A DNA stretch of 64,000 nucleotides from an uncultured Akkermansia sp. (GCA_947601655.1 CANQGG010000003.1:18857-82856), one strand, 5' to 3'; shown: positions 12,952-23,815, counted from the stretch's first letter. Notes: generated from the sequence alone by a model not told the origin. Numbers and translations are program-made.

Positions 12952-14802
12952 ATGAAACGATACAAAAAATTTCTGATCGGCATTCTGGTGCTCAAAAAAG
13001 TTCTAGTCGGCATTCTGGTACTACTGTCGAGTGGCGCTTATCAGACCCACGCAGAAAATCCGGCAGAAAACACCCACCCAAATATCCTGTTCATCATCAC
13101 GGATGACCATGCTGTGCAAGCCCTGGGAAGCTGTGACAAAGATTCCCCTGTTCCTCTGCCCGGCTTCCGCCGCCTGGCGCAGGAGGGCATGGTATTTGAC
13201 CGCGCATACTGCGCCAATTCCCTTTGCGGCCCTTCGCGCGCTTGCATGCTCACCGGACGCCACTCGCACAATAACGCCTTCCTCTACAACTACGGAGGCC
13301 CCGCTTTCAACGGCGCTCAACCCACTTACCCGAAAATGCTCAAGGCCGCCGGTTACCAGACAGGCATCGTCGGCAAATGGCACCTCATTTCCAACCCGAC
13401 CGGCTTCTACAGCTGGCAGGTATTCCCCAGTCAGGGAGACTACTGGGATCCCACTTTCCTCACCGAGGGCAAGGGAGGCAAGACGAAATCTCACATTGAC
13501 CGTGGGTATGTGACTGACCTTGTGACGAGCAAGGCGATCGACTGGCTGGAGAATCGCGATGAGAGCAAGCCTTTTGCTCTGATTGTGGGGCACAAAGCGC
13601 CGCACCGCAACTGGTTGCCCGCGCCGCGCCACCTGCAGAAGATTCGCGAGTACGTGGCGAAGATGACCCCGCCGGAAACCCTTTACGACGACTGGGCAAA
13701 CCGTCCGGAGATGCTTCGGTACAATCGCCAAACGGTCGGCTGGGATCTCTGCAACTGGAACGATTCTCACCTGCAGGAAGATCTCATTCCTTTCGAGGTC
13801 ATGAAAGAAATCGTCCCGAAAAATCGTTTGGCAAACATGATAAAGAGCGGGCGTTTTAAGGATGAAATCCCGGCAGACTTCGACCTCGCAAAGCACACCC
13901 CAAAGTACGCTCCAAAGACAAACCTGGGAGATGGACTCAAGCCTGTGGAAAAGGGAGTCTTTCCCCTTTACCGCGAGTTCTACGCCCAGCGCACGCGCGA
14001 ATTCGTGAAAGATTTCCTGGAGGGACGCATCAAGAGCCAGGAGGACGTCACTGTCCGCCGCTGGCGTTGGTACATGGAGGATTACCTTGGCACCATTCTC
14101 GCAGTCGATGAATCCATCAGCTCCCTGCTTAATTACCTCGATACCCATGGTCTCTCTGAAAACACGCTCGTGATCTATGTGGGGGATCAGGGTTTCTACA
14201 TGGGAGAACACGGGCTGTATGACAAACGCTGGATTTTTGAGGAAACCTTACGCATGCCTCTCGTGATGCGCTGGAAGGGGCATATCCCCGCCGGGTCGCG
14301 CAGTCAGGCCATGGTGCAGAATATTGACTACGCCCCCACTATCCTTGAGGTCGCATCTGCCAACACCCCTGAGAACATGAGTACCTTCGACGGCGTTTCT
14401 CTTGTACCCCTCTTCAAGGATGGCAAGGCTCCTCAATTTGAGAATCGTCCGCTCTACTACGCCTTCTACGAGCAACCCGGCGAACATAATGCCCCGCGCC
14501 ATGACGGCGTGCGCACTGCTCGCTACACTTTTGCTCACATCTGGACCGCTACCCCGGAGGAAAAGAAAGCAGGCCTGCGCAAGCCGGAAAATGAGTGGAT
14601 GCTCATCGACAATGAAAAGGATCCGTTGCAGATGCACAACGTCGCCCAGGATCCTGAATACAAGGAGGTCATGGAACAGTTGCGCGCCACCTACGAGAAA
14701 CTGCGCGAGCAGTATCGCGTGCCGGCGGACTGCCCCGGCAGCGGTCCTAAGATTCCGGATTACATCCCGTCCTGGGGACCCGGCGAAAAAGATCACCTGT
14801 GA
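12952..14802 (+). CDS. Sulfatase (mucin/glycan sulfatase family)
   Basis: NILFIITDDHAVQALG, CGPSRACMLTGRHSHNN sulfatase signature, YVGDQGFYMGEHGLYDKRWIFEE; GTG at 12934 is the ORF-track start. Confidence 0.9.
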   Translation: MKRYKKFLIGILVLKKVLVGILVLLSSGAYQTHAENPAENTHPNILFIITDDHAVQALGSCDKDSPVPLPGFRRLAQEGMVFDRAYCANSLCGPSRACMLTGRHSHNNAFLYNYGGPAFNGAQPTYPKMLKAAGYQTGIVGKWHLISNPTGFYSWQVFPSQGDYWDPTFLTEGKGGKTKSHIDRGYVTDLVTSKAIDWLENRDESKPFALIVGHKAPHRNWLPAPRHLQKIREYVAKMTPPETLYDDWANRPEMLRYNRQTVGWDLCNWNDSHLQEDLIPFEVMKEIVPKNRLANMIKSGRFKDEIPADFDLAKHTPKYAPKTNLGDGLKPVEKGVFPLYREFYAQRTREFVKDFLEGRIKSQEDVTVRRWRWYMEDYLGTILAVDESISSLLNYLDTHGLSENTLVIYVGDQGFYMGEHGLYDKRWIFEETLRMPLVMRWKGHIPAGSRSQAMVQNIDYAPTILEVASANTPENMSTFDGVSLVPLFKDGKAPQFENRPLYYAFYEQPGEHNAPRHDGVRTARYTFAHIWTATPEEKKAGLRKPENEWMLIDNEKDPLQMHNVAQDPEYKEVMEQLRATYEKLREQYRVPADCPGSGPKIPDYIPSWGPGEKDHL

Positions 14803-14826
14803 TTTTTTCCCGTCACCTGCTTTTTC

Positions 14827-14860
14827 AAAAGGGGTCGACTCATCCGAGTCGGCCCTTTTT
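14827..14860. terminator. Bidirectional intrinsic terminator
   Basis: AAAAGGGGTCGACTC-ATCC-GAGTCGGCCCTTTTT between convergent sulfatase and mnmE. Confidence 0.8.
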
Positions 14861-14864
14861 CCAC

Positions 14865-16205
14865 TCACTTGCCGATGCAGAATGTGGAAAAAACGCGCGT
14901 GAGGATGTCTTCCGTATCGACACGCCCGGTGATGGAGCCGAGGGCATCGAGGGTGTCGCGTAAGTCTGCGGCGACAAGTTCGGCCATCGGCGGATCCTGA
15001 GAGAGAGAGGATTCAGCGCGGTTGAGCGCCTCCTGCGCATGGAGAAGGGCGAGGCGATGGCGCGCGTTGATGGCGACAGCAGAGGATTGCACATCGAAGA
15101 CCGAATCCGGGAATGCCGCTACGATGGCTTGTTTAAGCTCCTCAAAGCCGGCGCCTGTGAGGCAGGATATCCGGATGCCCTGCTCCCCGGCATGCGAGGA
15201 GTGTGGTGGCAGATCCGATTTGTTCAGCAGCGTCAGCCGTGCGGCACCGTCTGCGGAAACCATATCCTGCGGCAGAGGCAGATACGGAGCAGAAGCATCC
15301 CGCACCTCAAGGATGAGGTCGGCGTCGCACAGAGCCTCCATTGTGCGCTGCATCCCCACTCGTTCCACCCTGTCATCCGATTCGCGAAGACCGGCGGTAT
15401 CAATGAGGCGCAGGTTCAGACCGTTGAAGAGTATATTCTCTTCCACGGTGTCGCGCGTGGTGCCCGGAATTTCGCTCACGATCGCGCGTTCGTAGCCCAG
15501 AAGACGGTTGAGCAGGCATGATTTTCCCGCATTTGGTGCGCCGATGATTGCCACGCGGATTCCCTCCCGTAGTAAACGTCCGCGCGTGGCGGTGCTGAGG
15601 AGCAGCGTCAGGGTATTTTGCACATTGCGGATGTCCGCAAGCACGCCGTCGATGCTTTGAGGCGGAATGTCGTCCTCAGGAAAATCGATGTGCGCCTCCA
15701 ACAATGCACAGGTGGAAAGCAGCGTATCAATGGAAGTCTGCACAGGGGTCTCTATCCCCCCGGCGAGCTGGTGCTGCGCAGCCCGCAGAGCGAGATCGCT
15801 CCCGGCGCTGATGATATCCATAATCGCTTCGGCGCGGGTGAGATCCATCTTGCCGTTTTCGAAAGCGCGGCGGGAGAATTCCCCCGGCTCAGCCGGGCGC
15901 GCCCCGCAAGCAAAAAGCCGCTCCAGCACGTGCTGTGTCACGAGGCGTCCGCCGTGGCAGGAAAGCTCTGCCAGATCCTCACCGGTAAAACTGTGCGGAG
16001 CAGGAAAAAACGTGAGCAATCCGGAATCCAGCGCCTCGCCATTCGCAGCGCATATGCGCACCAGAGTCGCCCGACGAGCGGGGGGCAGCGCCTTGAGTTC
16101 AGCGCATGCCGCGAGGACCACCTCCTTTGTGCGCGTGCCGCTGATTCGAATGAGAGAAAGAGCCCCTGTTCCGGAGGGAGTGGAGATGGCAGCGATGGTG
16201 AACAC
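14865..16205 (-). CDS. mnmE: tRNA modification GTPase MnmE
   Basis: MFTIAAISTPSGTGALSLIRISG, GAPNAGKSCLLNRLLG, C-term FSTFCIGK. Confidence 0.96.
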   Translation of the reverse strand: MFTIAAISTPSGTGALSLIRISGTRTKEVVLAACAELKALPPARRATLVRICAANGEALDSGLLTFFPAPHSFTGEDLAELSCHGGRLVTQHVLERLFACGARPAEPGEFSRRAFENGKMDLTRAEAIMDIISAGSDLALRAAQHQLAGGIETPVQTSIDTLLSTCALLEAHIDFPEDDIPPQSIDGVLADIRNVQNTLTLLLSTATRGRLLREGIRVAIIGAPNAGKSCLLNRLLGYERAIVSEIPGTTRDTVEENILFNGLNLRLIDTAGLRESDDRVERVGMQRTMEALCDADLILEVRDASAPYLPLPQDMVSADGAARLTLLNKSDLPPHSSHAGEQGIRISCLTGAGFEELKQAIVAAFPDSVFDVQSSAVAINARHRLALLHAQEALNRAESSLSQDPPMAELVAADLRDTLDALGSITGRVDTEDILTRVFSTFCIGK

Positions 16206-16208
16206 AGC

Positions 16209-16254
16209 GAAAAAAGAAACGGCTGCGCGGGTGAACGATCGACCGGCGCAGCCG
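16209..16254 (-). terminator. Intrinsic terminator downstream of tsf
   Basis: Minus: CGGCTGCGC loop GCGCAGCCG followed by TTTCTTTTTTC. Confidence 0.75.
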
Positions 16255-16276
16255 CTGGGTTAAAGTTGATGCAGGC

Positions 16277-17143
16277 TCAGGCGCCCAACTGGAAGCGGCG
16301 GAACGCCACGACGCTGATGGTGTCGCCCAATTCTTTGGAAGTGTTTTGCAGGAGCTTCTCGACCGTGATCGAGGTATCTTTCACAAACTCCTGGTTCAGC
16401 AGGCAACTCTGCTTGTAGAGCGCGCGCAGCTTCCCGGGAAGAATCTTCTCCAGCAGAGCCTCGGGTTTGCCCTCGGCAATCAGCTGAGCCTTTGCAATCT
16501 CCTGTTCCTCCGCCACAAATGCGGGATCGAGGGAGGAGGAATCCACACTCTTGGGCGCGCAAGCCGCTATGTGCAGTGTAAGATCCTTGCAAAGCGTGGC
16601 AAAAACGGCGTTCTCCGCCGTCTCATGTTTCGTGCAGGCCACCTGCAGCAGCACGCCCACCTTGCCGCCCATGTGAATGTAGGAAGTCAGGGATCCTTCC
16701 CCCTCCATCTTGAAGCGATCAAAGCGGCGAAGCTTCATGTTTTCCCCAATTGAGGCACACTGCTCCGCGATATAGGTCTCCACGGTCGTTCCCTCCACGG
16801 GTGTCGCCAGAGCTTGCTCAGTCGTGGCAGCTGAAGATGCTTTCAGCACGTCCCCGATCTTCGCCACAAGAGCCTTGAACTTGTCGCCCTTGGAGCAAAA
16901 ATCCGTCTCGCAGTTGATTTCGAAGATGATGCCGTCCCCGTCTGCGACCACTGTGGCGACCATGCCTTCGTTGGCTTCGCGGTCAGCCTTCTTCGCGGCC
17001 TTGGCAATACCCTTTTCCCGGAGGTATTTGACAGCCTCCTCCATATCGCCGCCGCATTCCACAAGGGCGTTCTTGCAATCCATCATGCCGACGTCCGTCT
17101 TGGCGCGCAGCTCCTTCACCATTTGTGCGGTAATTTCTGCCAT
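16277..17143 (-). CDS. tsf: Elongation factor Ts
   Basis: MAEITAQMVKELRAKTDVGMMDCKNALVECGGDMEEAVKYLREKG. Confidence 0.96.
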   Translation of the reverse strand: MAEITAQMVKELRAKTDVGMMDCKNALVECGGDMEEAVKYLREKGIAKAAKKADREANEGMVATVVADGDGIIFEINCETDFCSKGDKFKALVAKIGDVLKASSAATTEQALATPVEGTTVETYIAEQCASIGENMKLRRFDRFKMEGEGSLTSYIHMGGKVGVLLQVACTKHETAENAVFATLCKDLTLHIAACAPKSVDSSSLDPAFVAEEQEIAKAQLIAEGKPEALLEKILPGKLRALYKQSCLLNQEFVKDTSITVEKLLQNTSKELGDTISVVAFRRFQLGA

Positions 17144-17166
17144 ATCAGAATATCGTGATGTTTAGT

Positions 17167-17856
17167 TTAATCCTTCACGGGACGAGCCTTGTTGATGGCC
17201 TCCACCAGCACAGAAAGAATCAGTCGGATGGAACGCACTGCGTCGTCGTTGCCCGGGATGGGGTACTCCACGCTGTCCGGATCGCCATTCGTATCGGTGA
17301 GCACCACCACAGGGATGCCGAGAATGCGCGCCTCACGAATCGCGATATCTTCGTGGTCGGCCCCAATGGCAACGATGGCATCAGGAGCGCCGCCCATGTT
17401 GCGGATGCCGCAGAGGTTGCGCAGGAGCTTTTCGCGCTCGCGGGAGAGAGCGGCAAGCTCCTTCTTGGACATGCTCTTGTATTCCGGCTGAGAAGCGAGG
17501 TTTTCAAGGTAATCGAGACGAGCTATGCTCTTCTTGATGGTGGACATATTGGTGAGCATACCGCCCAGCCAACGGAAATTGACGAAGAACTGCCCCGTGG
17601 CTTCTGCCGCCTCTCTCACGGCGTCCTGCGCCTGGCGCTTGCACCCCACAAAGAGGATCTTCCGATTCTTCGCCGCCAGATCCGCCAAAAATTTCGAGGC
17701 GTTGTCCAGGCATTTTTCCGTCTGCTCCAGATCAATGATGTGAATGCCATTCTTCTGGGCGAGGATGTATTTCTTCATGTTCGGGTGCCACTTGCGAGTC
17801 TGGTGACCAAAGTGCACGCCGGCTTCCACCATCCTGGTGATGAGTTCGTCTATCAT
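17167..17856 (-). CDS. rpsB: 30S ribosomal protein S2
   Basis: MIDELITRMVEAGVHFGHQTRKWHPNMKKYI...ILFVGCKRQAQDAV...RWLGGMLTN. Confidence 0.96.
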   Translation of the reverse strand: MIDELITRMVEAGVHFGHQTRKWHPNMKKYILAQKNGIHIIDLEQTEKCLDNASKFLADLAAKNRKILFVGCKRQAQDAVREAAEATGQFFVNFRWLGGMLTNMSTIKKSIARLDYLENLASQPEYKSMSKKELAALSREREKLLRNLCGIRNMGGAPDAIVAIGADHEDIAIREARILGIPVVVLTDTNGDPDSVEYPIPGNDDAVRSIRLILSVLVEAINKARPVKD

Positions 17857-18168
17857 GTTGTATTTTGTAGGTTGCTCAGTCTTAAAGCAGACCGAGCGGT
17901 TGGTTGGAAGGTGCCGCATCGATCCCTCAGCCTTCCTTTGTATGAGCGGCATCAGCAGGGACCCCGCAGGATACTCTCCTTTCCTCCCCCTGTCAATCTT
18001 TATCTCGCAAAATTTGTATCTTTGTAAATCGCAAAAACAAATGCAGCACAAGGTCCCGGCAGATCACGCACGTCCCGGATCCGGTGCGGCAGAGGCGTAT
18101 TGACATCTTTGCCCTTCGGCGCATTTAATCCTGCAATGCACAATGCGATCGATTTGACGAATATAGAC

Positions 18169-18197
18169 TTGACTCAGAGAGTGTGCCGCAGTAACAT
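18169..18197 (+). promoter_or_regulatory. sigma70-like promoter
   Basis: TTGACT-N17-TAACAT upstream of ORF 18243. Confidence 0.55.
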
Positions 18198-18242
18198 AGC
18201 ACAGGTTTTGTTGCGGGTTCTCCTCCCTCTTTATCACGTGTT

Positions 18243-18698
18243 ATGAGCAAACAACCGAATTTATTAGCGCAGGTACGTCAGCATTTGCTTTCCCGCGGTG
18301 AGGAATACCAGTGGGTTACGATGGGACCGAACAGTGAGAAAATAGGGTTGGCATACTTGCCTGTAGACGCAACAGGTTTGCCGTGCACATTCATGTTCAC
18401 AGAGCTGCATGAGCCGTGCAGTCTCGTGTTCGACGCTTATTTCGGCGCCCGAGTCAAGGAGGCGGACGTGCCTGAGCTTGCGCAACTGTTGCTCACGCTC
18501 AATGCAAACCTGCCGGAGGGGCAGTTATTGCTGGAGCAACAGGGAAGGCTCGTCTACTACCGCCTCAAGTACGTCGTGGACAACTTCAACATCACGGATG
18601 AGGAGGTCCTCAACAAGGTGCGTCACATGGAGGAAATGGGCGTGCGCATGAGCGTCACCTATGCGCGCATCATCTCGCAGGAATTCCCGGAAGAGTAA
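18243..18698 (+). CDS. YbjN-like/hypothetical cytosolic protein
   Basis: 151-aa ORF; EYQWVTMGPNSEKIGLAYLPV...VDNFNITDEEVLNKVRHME; family assignment tentative. Confidence 0.6.
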   Translation: MSKQPNLLAQVRQHLLSRGEEYQWVTMGPNSEKIGLAYLPVDATGLPCTFMFTELHEPCSLVFDAYFGARVKEADVPELAQLLLTLNANLPEGQLLLEQQGRLVYYRLKYVVDNFNITDEEVLNKVRHMEEMGVRMSVTYARIISQEFPEE

Positions 18699-18735
18699 GT
18701 TTTCATCTCATATAATCCCCCCTACACACACTACT

Positions 18736-19530
18736 ATGTCACTCGAAAAACCATTGGAAGGCAAAGTGGGCATCGTCACCGGCGTGGCGAACAAACGGAG
18801 CATCGCTTTCGGCATTGCCAAGGCATGGCATGAAGCCGGCGCCCAACTCATTTTCAACTACCAGGGAGAACGCCTCAAAGACGGTGTCATCAAGCTGGTG
18901 CAAGAGACTTTCGGCGCGGATACTCCCGTGTGCGACCTGGATGTAACCAGCGATGAATCCATCGCCCATTTCTTCGAATTCGTGCGCACGAAGACGGATC
19001 ACGTGGACATGATGCTCCATGCCATCGCGTTTGCGCCCAAGATGGAAGGCTGCCTGGAGGGACATTTTGCCGACATTCCGCGCGATGCATTCAATCTTTC
19101 GCTCCAGGTCTCATCCTATTCTCTGATTGCCCTTTCGCGCGCGGTGGCGCCGCTCATGGTGAACGGCGGATCCATCATGGCGATGACTTACTATGCCAGT
19201 CAGAAAGTAGTGCCGAATTATAACCTTATGGCCGTCTCGAAGGCAGCGCTCGAAACCTGCGCCAAATACCTGGCATTTGACCTCGGGCGCCGTGAAAAGC
19301 CTATCCGCGTGAACTGCATCTCTGCCGGTCCGGTGCAGACACTTGCAGCGCGTGGAGTCTCCGGCTTCACAGGTATGTTCAAAGTATACGAGGAGCGCAG
19401 CCCCTTGCAGCGTTCCTGCACCATGGAAGAACTTGGAGCGACGGCTACCTTCCTCGCATCCGATGGATCAGCAAGCCTCACGGGTCAGGTGATCTACGTG
19501 GATGGGGGTTACGAAATTGTGGGCATGTAG
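18736..19530 (+). CDS. fabI: Enoyl-[acyl-carrier-protein] reductase FabI
   Basis: LEGKVGIVTGVANKRSIAFGIAKAWHEAGAQL, YYASQKVVPNYNLMAVSKAALE, SLTGQVIYVDGGYEIVGM. Confidence 0.94.
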   Translation: MSLEKPLEGKVGIVTGVANKRSIAFGIAKAWHEAGAQLIFNYQGERLKDGVIKLVQETFGADTPVCDLDVTSDESIAHFFEFVRTKTDHVDMMLHAIAFAPKMEGCLEGHFADIPRDAFNLSLQVSSYSLIALSRAVAPLMVNGGSIMAMTYYASQKVVPNYNLMAVSKAALETCAKYLAFDLGRREKPIRVNCISAGPVQTLAARGVSGFTGMFKVYEERSPLQRSCTMEELGATATFLASDGSASLTGQVIYVDGGYEIVGM

Positions 19531-19581
19531 TCCTCCTCTGGCGAACCCTTCTTCCCATCACAACTCGCAATGGTTACCTCT

Positions 19582-21096
19582 ATGAAGTACCTCATCGTAC
19601 TTCTGGCAGCGTGTCTGCTCGGCGTGGCTCATGCAGAGCTCGCCACGGATCCCATCTACCAATCGCACATGGTTCTTCAGCAAGGCAGGTCGGTGCCGGT
19701 GTGCGGCGTCTGTACCGGCTCTGAGCCCGTCGTGGTGAAGTTTGGTGATACCAAGGTAAAAGCCACAGTGAAGGGAAATAGATGGGAGGCTATTCTACCC
19801 CCGATGAAGGCTGATGCAGAGGGGAAAGCTCTCATCGTCTCCCAGGGGAAGGAGAGTGTGCAGCTGGACGATGTACTGGTGGGCGAAGTGTGGATTGCCT
19901 CCGGTCAAAGCAACATGCTCTGGCGCCTTGACCAGACAGGCGATCGCGATGCACTTGCTCAGCCCGCCATTCCCGGCTTCCGCTTCTACCACTCCGAACC
20001 TCAAGTACACACGAACCCCAGAGCGTACGACGACAGACTCTTCTCCCTCCTCAGGGAAAACCGTATGTACGAAGGGGCCTGGCATGTAGGTGGTGATGGG
20101 GACTGTCCGCGCATGAGCGCCGTGGGCTGGTATTTCGGGCGCAAGCTGCATGAACTGCTCGGAGTTCCCGTAGCGGTGATACACGCGAGCCTGGGGGGTT
20201 CGGAAATGATGGCGTGGATGCCTCCGAGTGTGCTCAGGAAGAGGTACGAGGACTGTCTCACCGCACGCTGGTTGGACAGCAAATACATGTCGAACTGGGT
20301 ACGAGGGAGAGCTCGGTTAAATATCGGCTCTGATCTCTCGTCGCCGCACCCTTACAAACCGGGATACCTCTTTGAGACGGGGATTTCACCCTGGTGCGGC
20401 TTCCCCGTAGCCGGCATCATCTGGTACCAGGGCGAGTCAGATGCAGAGATACAGGATCAGGGTCAGAATAAACAGCTTCTCACGGACCTCATCACCGGCT
20501 GGCGGGAGGAACTTGGGCAGCCGGAGGCTCCTTTCATTCAGGTGCAGCTTCCGCGCATCAAGGATGCGAGCCCCATACGTGCCTACTGGCCGGAGTTTCG
20601 CGAGGTTCAGGCAGCTGTTGCCAAAGAGCTGCCGAAAGTCTTTTGCGTAACCACCCTCGATCTCGGAACAACGAGCCCGAATGTGCATCCCCCACGTAAG
20701 CTGGAGGTCGGCGAACGCCTTGCCGCCTCTGCTGCGGCGCAGGTATACGGAAAAAAAGACATCCCCTTTTCAGGCCCCGTTGCCACAAAGGCAAAGCCGC
20801 ACGGTTCCGCCCTTCTCGTCGAATTTGACCACGCGCAGGGCCTTCACAGCAAGGATGGAAACCCCATCGTAGGTTTTGAGGTTTCGGCCGATGGCAGGAA
20901 ATTTGTCCCTGCGCAAGCGGAAATCAGTGATGGCAAGCTCCTGGTGAGAGCGGAAGAGGTGCCACACCCCCAAGCAATGCGGTATGGCTGGACTGTCTTT
21001 ATCAAGCCTAATCTGGTGAATGAAGCCTATCTTCCCGCTGTTCCGGTTACTCTCCTTGTCGACGGGCCCGGCGTGGATGAGGTCTCCCCGCATTAA
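19582..21096 (+). CDS. Sialate O-acetylesterase-family protein
   Basis: Signal peptide MKYLIVLLAACLLGVAHA; SHMVLQQGRSVPVCG; GEVWIASGQSNMLW; WYQGESDAE. Confidence 0.87.
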   Translation: MKYLIVLLAACLLGVAHAELATDPIYQSHMVLQQGRSVPVCGVCTGSEPVVVKFGDTKVKATVKGNRWEAILPPMKADAEGKALIVSQGKESVQLDDVLVGEVWIASGQSNMLWRLDQTGDRDALAQPAIPGFRFYHSEPQVHTNPRAYDDRLFSLLRENRMYEGAWHVGGDGDCPRMSAVGWYFGRKLHELLGVPVAVIHASLGGSEMMAWMPPSVLRKRYEDCLTARWLDSKYMSNWVRGRARLNIGSDLSSPHPYKPGYLFETGISPWCGFPVAGIIWYQGESDAEIQDQGQNKQLLTDLITGWREELGQPEAPFIQVQLPRIKDASPIRAYWPEFREVQAAVAKELPKVFCVTTLDLGTTSPNVHPPRKLEVGERLAASAAAQVYGKKDIPFSGPVATKAKPHGSALLVEFDHAQGLHSKDGNPIVGFEVSADGRKFVPAQAEISDGKLLVRAEEVPHPQAMRYGWTVFIKPNLVNEAYLPAVPVTLLVDGPGVDEVSPH

Positions 21097-21199
21097 CTTC
21101 CCGCCGTGCCGGTTACTCTCTCTGTCGACGGGAAAAAGAAAGGCAACTCTGTTCGTCGCGCAAATTGATAACCCGGTGCATTGATGCCACAGGGAGCAG

Positions 21200-21228
21200 T
21201 TGACGACGGAAAGGGAGTTGCATATAAT
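21200..21228 (+). promoter_or_regulatory. sigma70-like promoter of grpE
   Basis: TTGACG-N17-TATAAT, ATG 6 nt after -10. Confidence 0.7.
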
Positions 21229-21234
21229 GGCGCC

Positions 21235-21828
21235 ATGCACGAACAAGCAAAGCAAGAGGAACAGGAAGCTGCAGAGGAGCAGAAGAGTTGCGACTTTGAC
21301 CCTGCAGCGACGCAGGAAGAGCCATCGGAAGAGCAGCGAGACGTGGACCACACCGACCCCGCCGAGGTACAGGAGGCAACGGATGAGCTCGGCAAGTGGC
21401 GCGACCTGGCCATGCGCACGGCGGCGGAGTACGACAATTACCGCAAGCGCTGCGTGAAAGAGCGCGATGAGTTCACGCGCTATGCCACGCGGGGCCTCTT
21501 GGAGGAGCTGCTGCCGATTGTGGACAACTTCGAGATGGGGATGCAGATGGCAGAGGCGGAGAAGGGCTCGATGATTTATATCGGCATGGATATGGTCAAG
21601 AAGCAGTTGTCCGACTTCATGGCTGTACAGGGAGTGGAGAAAATTCCGACCAAGGTGGGTGATGCCTTCGACCACAACATCCACGAGGCGATTCAGAGCG
21701 AACCCTCGGAACTGGAAGAGGGCCGCATCGTGCGCATATTGCGCCCCGGCTATCGGCTGAAAGGGAAACTGCTGCGAGCGGTGAACGTGGTGACGGCAGC
21801 CCCGGAGGCTGATCAGGAACAGAAATGA
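21235..21828 (+). CDS. grpE: Nucleotide exchange factor GrpE
   Basis: [25 protein letters not shown]...[17 protein letters not shown]; followed by dnaJ. Confidence 0.93.
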   Translation: MHEQAKQEEQEAAEEQKSCDFDPAATQEEPSEEQRDVDHTDPAEVQEATDELGKWRDLAMRTAAEYDNYRKRCVKERDEFTRYATRGLLEELLPIVDNFEMGMQMAEAEKGSMIYIGMDMVKKQLSDFMAVQGVEKIPTKVGDAFDHNIHEAIQSEPSELEEGRIVRILRPGYRLKGKLLRAVNVVTAAPEADQEQK

Positions 21829-21853
21829 TGAAGGGAGCACGGGAGATACAACC

Positions 21854-22993
21854 ATGGCCAGAGATTATTACGAAGTGCTTGGAGTAGCAAGAGATGCGGA
21901 TGATGCCGCCATCAAAAAAGCTTACCGCAAACTTGCCATGAAGTACCATCCGGATCGCAACCCGGATGACAAACAGGCTGAGGAAAAATTCAAGGAGATC
22001 GGGGAGGCCTACGAGGTGCTCAGCGATGCCGATAAACGCGCCGCGTACGACCGCCTCGGTCACGATGCCTTCAAACAGGGAGGAATGGGAGGCGCAGGAG
22101 CGGGCGCTGGATTCGGTGGTTTCCGCGACCCCATGGATATCTTTGCTCAGATGTTCGGCGGCATGGGTGGTTTCGGCGGTTTCGGTGGGGGCCAGGCCAG
22201 ACATGCCGACCCGCGACGACCGGGTTCTGATCTGCGCTATGACCTGGACATCTCTCTGGAGGAAGCGGCGCGCGGCTGCGATAAGATTCTGGAGATCGAG
22301 CGTCTCGTGCCCTGCGATGCCTGCGGCGCGACGGGTTCCAAGGATGGCGCGAAGGGCTACAAAACCTGCCCCACCTGCCACGGAAGCGGCGTGATGACGC
22401 GGCAGTCCGGCTTCTTTGTGCAGCAGAGCACCTGCCCCACCTGCCGCGGCATGGGACAGACGCTGAGCAATCCCTGCAGCAAGTGCCACGGCGAGGGGCG
22501 CGTCCACAAGGATGTGAAGATTACCCTGCATATCCCGCCGGGAGTGGATACCGGCACCAAGCTGCGCTCCAGCGGAAACGGCGATGCCGGTCTGCGCGGC
22601 GGGGAGACAGGGGATTTGTACGTGTTCATCGAGGTCGCGCAGCATGATGTCTTCACCCGCGACGGCAGGGATTTGAGCTATACTATGCCCGTGCCCTTCG
22701 CTCTGGCTTCTGCCGGCGGCGTGCTCAGCGTACCGACGCTGGACGGGGCGGCGAAATTGAAACTGCCGGCCGGCACTTCGGGTGGCACGATTTTCCGCGT
22801 CCGCGGCAAGGGGATGCCCGCGTTGAAAGGCGGCGCCCGTGGAGATCTCATGGTGGAAGTGCAGGTGGAGACCCCGGTGAAGCTGGATGCTGCCCAGAAA
22901 AAGGCTCTGGATTCCTTTACTGCCACCCTCTCCGAGAAGAATCAACCGGAATGCGAGGCCTTCCTGAAACGGGCGGAGAAATTTATGTCCTGA
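21854..22993 (+). CDS. dnaJ: Chaperone DnaJ
   Basis: J domain [39 protein letters not shown] region, four CxxCxGxG repeats. Confidence 0.97.
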   Translation: MARDYYEVLGVARDADDAAIKKAYRKLAMKYHPDRNPDDKQAEEKFKEIGEAYEVLSDADKRAAYDRLGHDAFKQGGMGGAGAGAGFGGFRDPMDIFAQMFGGMGGFGGFGGGQARHADPRRPGSDLRYDLDISLEEAARGCDKILEIERLVPCDACGATGSKDGAKGYKTCPTCHGSGVMTRQSGFFVQQSTCPTCRGMGQTLSNPCSKCHGEGRVHKDVKITLHIPPGVDTGTKLRSSGNGDAGLRGGETGDLYVFIEVAQHDVFTRDGRDLSYTMPVPFALASAGGVLSVPTLDGAAKLKLPAGTSGGTIFRVRGKGMPALKGGARGDLMVEVQVETPVKLDAAQKKALDSFTATLSEKNQPECEAFLKRAEKFMS

Positions 22994-23035
22994 TTCTTCC
23001 CCGTCAATCGTTCCACGCCTCTCCTCGATTCAATC

Positions 23036-23815
23036 ATGCACCGCTGCTATCTGCCGGATGAAAGCTATGAGCCGGGGAAAATCCTGACCATCCGCGGTGA
23101 GGAGGCTCACCACGCCCTGCGTGTCATGCGCCTGCAGATTGGGGACGCCTGCGAGGTGTTCGACGGGGCTGGGCACGCTGCGCAAGGCAAAGTTCGAGGT
23201 GCGATGGGGGGAGAACTGGAGATCGAGGTGGAGCGTGTGCTGCCGCCCCTGCCGCGCACGGCGGGGATTGTCCTTGCCGTGGCCATCCCGAAAGGGGCGC
23301 TCATGGATCTCATCGTGCAGAAGGCGGTGGAGATGGGGGTGCGGCGCATCATCCCGCTCATCACGAGCCGCACCATTGTCCGACTCTCTCCGGCTGAAGC
23401 TGAAAACAAGCGTAAAAAGTGGAGCCGCACGGCACTGGAAGCTTGCAAGCAATGCGGAGTGAATGACATCCCCTCCGTGGATTCACCGCTTCCGTGGATC
23501 GATTTTTTGCGCGGGGCAGAGGAACTGCCACCCCTGCGTTTGCATTGCGCCATCATTCCCCAGGCCGGGTCGCTGCGCGAGGCGCTGGAGACCGGGCGTG
23601 CCGCGGGGCAATCTGAGGCTGTGGTGCTCGTCGGTCCCGAGGGCGATTTCACGCCGGAGGAGAATGCGGCTGCGGCTGAGGCGGGGTTCTTTCCGGTGAG
23701 CCTCGGTCCCATCATCCTGCGGGTGGAAAGCGCCGTGTTCTTTGCTGTATCGGCAGTGCGCTATGCGCTGGATCCTCACCTGTCTGCAGAGCATGGCTTA
23801 CCTGGAAATCACTGA
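23036..23815 (+). CDS. rsmE: 16S rRNA (uracil1498-N3)-methyltransferase RsmE
   Basis: MHRCYLPDES...RGEEAHHALRVMRLQIGD...VVLVGPEGDFTPEE...SLGPIILRVESA. Confidence 0.92.
   Translation: MHRCYLPDESYEPGKILTIRGEEAHHALRVMRLQIGDACEVFDGAGHAAQGKVRGAMGGELEIEVERVLPPLPRTAGIVLAVAIPKGALMDLIVQKAVEMGVRRIIPLITSRTIVRLSPAEAENKRKKWSRTALEACKQCGVNDIPSVDSPLPWIDFLRGAEELPPLRLHCAIIPQAGSLREALETGRAAGQSEAVVLVGPEGDFTPEENAAAAEAGFFPVSLGPIILRVESAVFFAVSAVRYALDPHLSAEHGLPGNH

Noticed and set aside
13021-14211. 396-aa minus-strand ORF
   Set aside because: Fully antisense to the sulfatase; no recognisable motifs
21617-22945. 442-aa minus-strand ORF
   Set aside because: Shadow ORF antisense to grpE/dnaJ
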